Source: Desulfofustis sp. (GTDB taxonomy: Bacteria > Desulfobacterota > Desulfobulbia > Desulfobulbales > Desulfocapsaceae). Taken from it: DNA of 15,140 bases. A program made the position numbers and the translations under genes. Under the pieces are notes generated by a model. It worked only from the letters and a program-made list of their open reading frames with translations. It did not search any database and was not told where the DNA came from. Where the stretch lies: NCBI GenBank assembly GCA_030145365.1, contig JAQYVS010000058.1, forward strand, positions 1 through 15,140, written 5' to 3'. Of the stretch, positions 13,347 through 15,140 are shown piece after piece. Every line of letters starts with the position of its first letter. The first letter of the stretch is position 1.

Positions 13347-14840
13347 ATGGAAATTGTGCGTGTATTGATCGTTGATGATGAGAAGGTAATCCGCGAAGGA
13401 GTTGAACGTTCTCTGGCTGGCAGAAATTATCAGATTTCAAAAGCTGAAAGCGGCGAGATCGGTATAGAGATGACCAAGCAGAACGGATACGATATCGTTC
13501 TGCTTGATCTTATGATGCCAGGAATTGACGGGTTTGGGGTACTTGATTGGATAAAGGAGCATCAGCCGCAAATAGAGGTCATTGTCATAACCGGTTTCGC
13601 AACGGTGTCAAAAGCGGTAACTGCGATGAAGCAGGGAGCCTTCGATTTTGTCGGCAAACCTTTTACGCCCGACTATATCCGCATCGTTGTTGAACGGGCT
13701 GTCGACAAGATCAGCCTCGAAGCAGAAGCAGAAAAACTGCGTGAAGAACGGATTTTAAGCCTTGAGGCGATTCAAAACGAACAGAGTCTGCTGAAAACGG
13801 TATTCGGCTGTATGGTTGAGGCCGTGTTGATCACCGATCCAAACGCTGTGGTTGTTCACCACAATCCGGCAGCAATCAAGATGCTGGACATCCAGACTGA
13901 TCCGGTCATCGGTAAACCGCTTGCAGACTCTATTCAGGATCAGGTCGCTGTGCAGATGGTACATGAAGCGATAGCCAAAAACCATGTGGTTACCCGGGAA
14001 TTTGCACCCGGAACCGTTTCCAGGCGATATTTGCGGGCCCATTGTTCTCCGGTCATTTCATCCAACAGTGAGGGGGATACGATCCTCGGGTCGGTGACAA
14101 CCTTTGAGGATGTCTCGACACATAAGGAAATCGACAAGATGAAGTCCGAGTTCGTGGCAATGGTTGCCCATGAACTGAAGTCTCCCCTGGCTTCTATAGA
14201 ACAGATGATTTATGCCCTGCAGGTCAACTGCAAATATGAAGAGGCCAATAGTTGTAATCGGCTGCACGGAAGAATGACAGTGCGGACCAGGGACCTGTTG
14301 CGGTTGATTGAAAATCTTCTCAACCTGTCCAAGCTGGAAAGTGGCACCGTAGTCTTCAACCTTGAGCGCACCAAAGGGCACGAAATCATAAGTGATATCG
14401 TGGAAGTGGCAAGACCGCAGGCCGAGGCAAAAGATATTAATATCGGTTTTAGCCCGTGCTCTGAGGATTGGTTGTTTAACATAGATTACGATCACATGCG
14501 CACGGCAATCATGAACATTGTCTCAAATGCAATCAAGTATACTCCGGAAGGTGGCGACATCAGCATCACAACTTCGGTAATCGGTGGTTTTGCCAATCTT
14601 ATCTGCAAGGACTCTGGTATCGGCATCAGCAGCGATAACCTTCCCCACATATTTGACCGTTTCTACCGGGTGAAAGGTAAGGCAACCCGTCATATAACCG
14701 GTTCGGGGCTCGGACTTTCTCTGGTAAAGGAAGTAGTGGAAGCTCACCAGGGCTATATCGATGTCCGGTCGGATCCGGATAACGGCACCACCTTCACCTT
14801 GAGTTTTCCAGTGGTCGAGACGGCAGACAGTATTGTTTGA
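13347..14840 (+). CDS. Receiver-PAS-histidine kinase
   Basis: This 497-residue soluble hybrid has its receiver at the N-terminus. The receiver (residues 3-120) has D10-D11, phospho-acceptor D54 (LLDLMMPG), T82 and K104 (GKPF). A short coiled linker leads to a PAS domain at about 150-255 (MVEAVLITDPNAVVVHHNPA). The HisKA domain has H275 (MVAHELKSPLASIEQ). The ATPase domain carries N (IMNIVSNAIKYTPEGG), G1 (DSGIGIS), F (FDRFYRVKG) and G2 (GSGLGLS) boxes. A receiver placed before the kinase suggests that another kinase, perhaps the one at 4153, controls its activity. The Shine-Dalgarno match upstream is weak (AGGGAAA). It lies beyond the hairpin at 13269-13298 and may be only partly co-transcribed. 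No DNA-binding domain is attached. Confidence 0.9.
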   Translation: MEIVRVLIVDDEKVIREGVERSLAGRNYQISKAESGEIGIEMTKQNGYDIVLLDLMMPGIDGFGVLDWIKEHQPQIEVIVITGFATVSKAVTAMKQGAFDFVGKPFTPDYIRIVVERAVDKISLEAEAEKLREERILSLEAIQNEQSLLKTVFGCMVEAVLITDPNAVVVHHNPAAIKMLDIQTDPVIGKPLADSIQDQVAVQMVHEAIAKNHVVTREFAPGTVSRRYLRAHCSPVISSNSEGDTILGSVTTFEDVSTHKEIDKMKSEFVAMVAHELKSPLASIEQMIYALQVNCKYEEANSCNRLHGRMTVRTRDLLRLIENLLNLSKLESGTVVFNLERTKGHEIISDIVEVARPQAEAKDINIGFSPCSEDWLFNIDYDHMRTAIMNIVSNAIKYTPEGGDISITTSVIGGFANLICKDSGIGISSDNLPHIFDRFYRVKGKATRHITGSGLGLSLVKEVVEAHQGYIDVRSDPDNGTTFTLSFPVVETADSIV

Positions 14841-14918
14841 GCAACCACAGCAGGTGAATTAATAGCCATTTACGTTCTGCCCGTCAGCCGATTTGACCTA
14901 ATCTAATGCCATCATACT

Positions 14919-14973
14919 TACTGTTTATTTCAGTGAAGCCAGAGAGGGGGGTGCTTCACTGAAATAAGCAGTA
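14919..14973. repeat. 55-bp near-perfect hairpin (21-bp arms)
   Basis: The arms 14919-14939 and 14953-14973 are complementary at 20 of 21 positions, and the remaining pair is T-G. The loop is 13 nt and contains six consecutive G. It lies 78 nt after the kinase stop and 75 nt before the next gene. Neither strand has a T tract after the stem, so it is not a textbook intrinsic terminator. It may still end transcription, protect the mRNA 3' end, or be a small dispersed repeat. Confidence 0.7.
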
Positions 14974-15048
14974 CTCACGCCCGTTCTTTGTGTTGTTCCG
15001 CTTAATCCAAACAATTCATAGCCAATCATAGATAGAAGGAGAGAGAAA

Positions 15049-15140
15049 ATGATATTTCGTAAGATGGTGGTTCTGCCCGTTTTTCTAGTTGCGGTGTTCG
15101 TGCACGTTGCGCTTGCTCAAGCTGAAGATGTGAAAATTGT
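15049..15140 (+). CDS. Exported protein, N-terminal fragment only (possibly an ABC-transporter solute-binding protein)
   Basis: An ATG at 15049 preceded by AGAAGGAGA opens a frame that runs off the window end after 30 codons. The peptide starts MIFRK, followed by a hydrophobic core (VVLPVFLVAVFVHVALA) and AQAEDVKIV. That is a typical Sec signal peptide with a probable cleavage site after ALA or AQA. The mature start (AEDVKI) is common in periplasmic amino-acid-binding proteins of the LivJ type, but too little is visible to name it. The gene probably begins a new unit after the hairpin at 14919-14973. Confidence 0.7.
   Translation, partial: MIFRKMVVLPVFLVAVFVHVALAQAEDVKI

Overview
The window looks like a piece of chromosome from an anaerobic, probably Wood-Ljungdahl-using member of the Desulfobacterota (deltaproteobacteria). 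The reasons are a heterodisulfide-reductase/methylene-H4folate-reductase gene set, an in-frame UGA in the MvhD gene that reads convincingly as selenocysteine, PAS-type soluble histidine kinases, and moderate GC. This is inference from gene content; no rRNA or other taxonomic marker is present.

Layout. (1) Positions 1-1772: the tail of an EamA/DMT permease (+), which carries an in-frame TAG near its left end, converges on a tartronate-semialdehyde-reductase-like dehydrogenase (-). (2) 1961-2656: a zinc-ribbon protein with a degenerate HD domain (-). Upstream of it lies a well-formed class II Crp/Fnr-type promoter: a 14-bp palindrome centred 41.5 bp before the predicted start, with a perfect TATAAT. 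(3) 2657-3273: a 617-bp intergenic region holding that promoter, an opposing sigma70-like promoter with a palindrome at its predicted start point, and a leader of about 300 nt. (4) 3274-12827: the core operon on the + strand. It contains a divergent MetF paralog, a PAS-PAS histidine kinase, hdrC, hdrB, a 1218-residue double HdrA, a selenocysteine-containing mvhD, metV and metF. From hdrC onward every junction overlaps by 1-11 nt. (5) 12870-14840: a stand-alone receiver protein, a GC-rich hairpin, and a receiver-PAS-histidine kinase. (6) 14919-14973: a long near-perfect hairpin, then the start of a gene for an exported protein (15049 to the window end).

How it works together. metF, metV, hdrCBA and mvhD match the gene set of the methylene-tetrahydrofolate reductase complex known from acetogens such as Moorella. 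There MetFV carries out methylene-H4folate/methyl-H4folate chemistry, and HdrABC-MvhD supplies a flavin- and FeS-based electron path, probably with electron bifurcation or confurcation. No hydrogenase, formate dehydrogenase, RnfC2-like or FlxABCD subunit is encoded here, so the electron partner of MvhD is not visible.

The unusual aspect is the signalling hardware in and around the operon: two histidine kinases, two receiver domains and no DNA-binding output domain. There is also a MetF paralog that has lost two of the three catalytic or folate-binding positions checked. A conventional gene caller would probably truncate MvhD at its UGA codon and so lose the selenocysteine-bearing N-terminus.
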